In this document: positions 62,257-64,000 of the stretch, piece after piece
Position numbering within the stretch: the first letter of the stretch is position 1
Layout of the letters: each line of letters opens with the position of its first letter
Source of the DNA: Botryosphaeria dothidea
Lineage: Eukaryota > Ascomycota > Dothideomycetes > Botryosphaeriales > Botryosphaeriaceae
Assembly (NCBI GenBank): GCA_011503125.2
Contig: WWBZ02000007.1
Location: 868,001 to 932,000, forward strand
Direction: 5' to 3'
Length of the DNA: 64,000 nt
The notes under the pieces: model-generated
The model's input: the letters and a program-made list of their open reading frames with translations, nothing else
Databases searched by the model: none
What the model was told of the DNA's origin: nothing
Program-made: the position numbers and the translations under genes

Positions 62257-63888
62257 ATGGCCTCTGCAGCAGATTCGTCGCCAGGACGACTCACAAAATA
62301 CAGAGATCGAGCTAAGAGCCGCCCTTCACTTTATTCAGACCCCAAGAGGACCTTTTGCAATCCATGGACAACTGATGCCAAAGAAGCAATGGGCCGCTGT
62401 GCAGTGATCGAGTTCGAGCAGGATCGTCCTGAAGGGCACATTCCTACTCCTTTCCGACTCGACAACCCCGAAGATCTCTCAGCAGGCCTGAGAAACTGCC
62501 TTAAACGCCCGAAAATCATAAAAGGACCATCTCGCCGCCTTGTGATACTCGAAGACTTGGGAAAATATCCAATCACTCTCCTGGGGTCATACTTTTGCAT
62601 CCCCCCCGAAGTCTTCATTTCTCATTTCAACCAGCCTCAAGAGTTCATGTCTCCGCCTCTCGTGGACGAGTTTGGAGGTCCTCATGACTCCCAGAAGTAC
62701 TGGAGAGTCGGGATACCACATCTGTATGACAATCCGGGTACTATTCCCAAGGATACCGAATGTTGCGACTTCAAGAATGTGAATCTCAACCGTAAGCTTG
62801 TCACTCTTTCGGATGAGAACAAGACCGATGATAAATTGCCGGGCTGGCTACTTGTTTATCATTCAATCTCTTTCTGGGCAACTGAGACTGATGATGGGGG
62901 ATGGACTGGTATGTCAATCAAAGAAAACTCCGCAGAACCCAGTGCTAACATGTAGATAGCACTACTCTTGGTTGACCCATCCGTGCATAAATTCTTCGAG
63001 GACCTGCCCCTCTCCCGCTCCACGCTACCCGACAATCCCCAAGCCTCCATGGACCCCCTGGCCTTCTGCTCCTTCTGGAACGACTTCACCACGAAAGACA
63101 GCGCGCCCCTCAACGACAGCACCTTCGACGTCCTCCTCCACCTCTACAGCCGCCGCTTCTACGCCGAAGAGCTGGCCGACCCCGTCACCGCTCTCTCGCC
63201 CGTCTTGACGCTGATCCGCCGCGCCTGGACGACCTACATCACCGCGCAGGAGCGCCTGCACCGCAGCTGGCACTACGCCGACACGCACGCCCCCGGCCTC
63301 CACCACTCCGTCGCCGCGCCGCCGTGGTCGCTGCCGACGTACCAGCACGTCGTCTACCAGCGCTACGACCTGCACTCGGCCGCCCTGCCGCTCTTCCTCA
63401 CGGCAAGCGAGTGCCTCGGCATCGAGGACGCCGCCGACGGCAACACCGCCGCGCAGAGCAAGGCCGCCGCTGAGCTGAGAGCCAGGGCCACCAGGGAAGC
63501 CCGAGCCTGGCGCGCCGTCCGCCGCCGCTTCGACTGCCTCTACGAGGACCTGGGCAACGCGGTCGCGGGTTACGCCGAGCGCGCCGCCATCGAGGAGGCG
63601 CGTGCGGCCGGGGGCCTGACGAGGGCGGTCGCGCTGTTCTTGCCGCTCCAGATTGTCATGGCGATTTTCTCAACGGGCGGAGCTTATGCGTTTGGGGAGG
63701 AGCGGAATTGGATCGTTTGGCTGGTGGTGCTGCCTACGGAGGTGTGCACGATGGTGTTGATGTGGTGGTATTTCGGCATGGCTGAGAGGTGTCTCGTGTG
63801 GATTGGGAAGTGCTTCGGGGGTTGGAAGCGGACTGGAGGAGCGCAGAAGGGCGGAGATGAGGAGAAGGGTTTTATCGAGAGCTCTTAG
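62257..63888 (+). CDS. CorA-like fungal membrane protein with two C-terminal helices
   Basis: Two exons (62257-62908, 62960-63888; 51-nt intron whose acceptor is the second AG, at 62958-62959), 526 aa. The N-terminal about 220 residues are soluble (LVILEDLGKYPITLLGSYFCIPPEVFISHF and a WLLVYHSISFW segment), then a long helical region of about 200 residues (Arg- and Ala-rich: RATREARAWRAVRRRFDCLYEDLG). Two closing helices (TRAVALFLPLQIVMAIFSTGG and NWIVWLVVLPTEVCTMVLMWWYFG) with a short loop match the architecture of fungal CorA-type proteins. The CorA GMN pore motif is not present; AFSTGGAYAFGEERNW-like sequence replaces it. Magnesium transport is therefore not safe to infer. Confidence 0.7.
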
Positions 63889-64000
63889 TTTTCTTGGATG
63901 GAGGATCAGTTGCGCTGTACTTTTGCAAATAGGTGTTTTCGGCAATTATCTCCCGTGTTTTTCTCGCTTTCTGATGTTCGAGATGTCTGTTTATGCGTGA

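Noticed and set aside
62257..63888. Magnesium channel of CorA type
   Set aside because: Two C-terminal helices match, but the GMN motif is absent, so the label was kept as CorA-like only.
1..64000. tRNA, rRNA or CRISPR
   Set aside because: No GGTTCGA-type T-loop in a cloverleaf context and no regular spaced repeats were seen; CRISPR is not expected in a fungal nuclear genome.

Overview
The window is nuclear DNA from a filamentous ascomycete (Pezizomycotina). Support: short introns (about 39-144 nt) with GT..AG ends and CTAAC/CTGAC-like branch sites, fungal-only families (Pet191, Pfa5-type acyltransferase, heme-thiolate peroxygenase, Dal5-type permease, omega-class and Ure2-type glutathione transferases), and a transposon block with the CpA/TpG-to-TpA signature of repeat-induced point mutation (RIP). 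The gene set suggests a Dothideomycete, but the genus cannot be settled from this sequence alone.

Layout. (1) About 1-12.98 kb is a gene-poor block of nested, mostly minus-strand mobile elements: a Ty3/gypsy remnant (1 to about 2.55 kb), a LINE ORF1-like zinc-knuckle relic (about 3.05-4.45 kb), a RIP-degraded LINE (5864-8986, 15-bp target duplication) and a younger 5'-truncated Tad1-like LINE (9483-11904, 18-bp target duplication). Both LINEs sit inside one decayed DUF3435 tyrosine-recombinase gene (start near 12385), the family that includes Starship 'captain' proteins. (2) About 13-31.5 kb is ordinary genic DNA, mostly on the minus strand: a zinc-finger protein, a secreted heme peroxidase with a C-terminal Cys-rich module, two unrecognised proteins, a MARVEL-like membrane protein, a Ure2-type GST and a steryl-ester lipase, then about 3 kb with no convincing gene. 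(3) About 31.5-49 kb: a duplicated-Cys-module protein, Pet191, a Pfa5-like DHHC acyltransferase, a CMD/AhpD-like protein, a secreted metallophosphatase/5'-nucleotidase, an omega-class glutathione transferase, a Dal5-type permease with two micro-exons and a secreted heme-thiolate peroxygenase. (4) About 49-64 kb: a carnosine N-methyltransferase-like protein, a 40-residue metallothionein-like gene, a HET-reminiscent fragment, a short-chain dehydrogenase, an unrecognised basic protein, the biotin-carboxylase subunit of methylcrotonoyl-CoA carboxylase divergent from an acidic nuclear-looking protein, and a CorA-like membrane protein.

The genes do not form an obvious biosynthetic cluster. Two secreted heme peroxidases, two glutathione transferases and a metallothionein-like peptide share an oxidative or detoxification theme, but they are separated by housekeeping genes and this is not evidence of co-function. 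The most unusual part is the left block, where a recombinase relic, two datable LINE insertions and their RIP state allow an order of events to be read directly.
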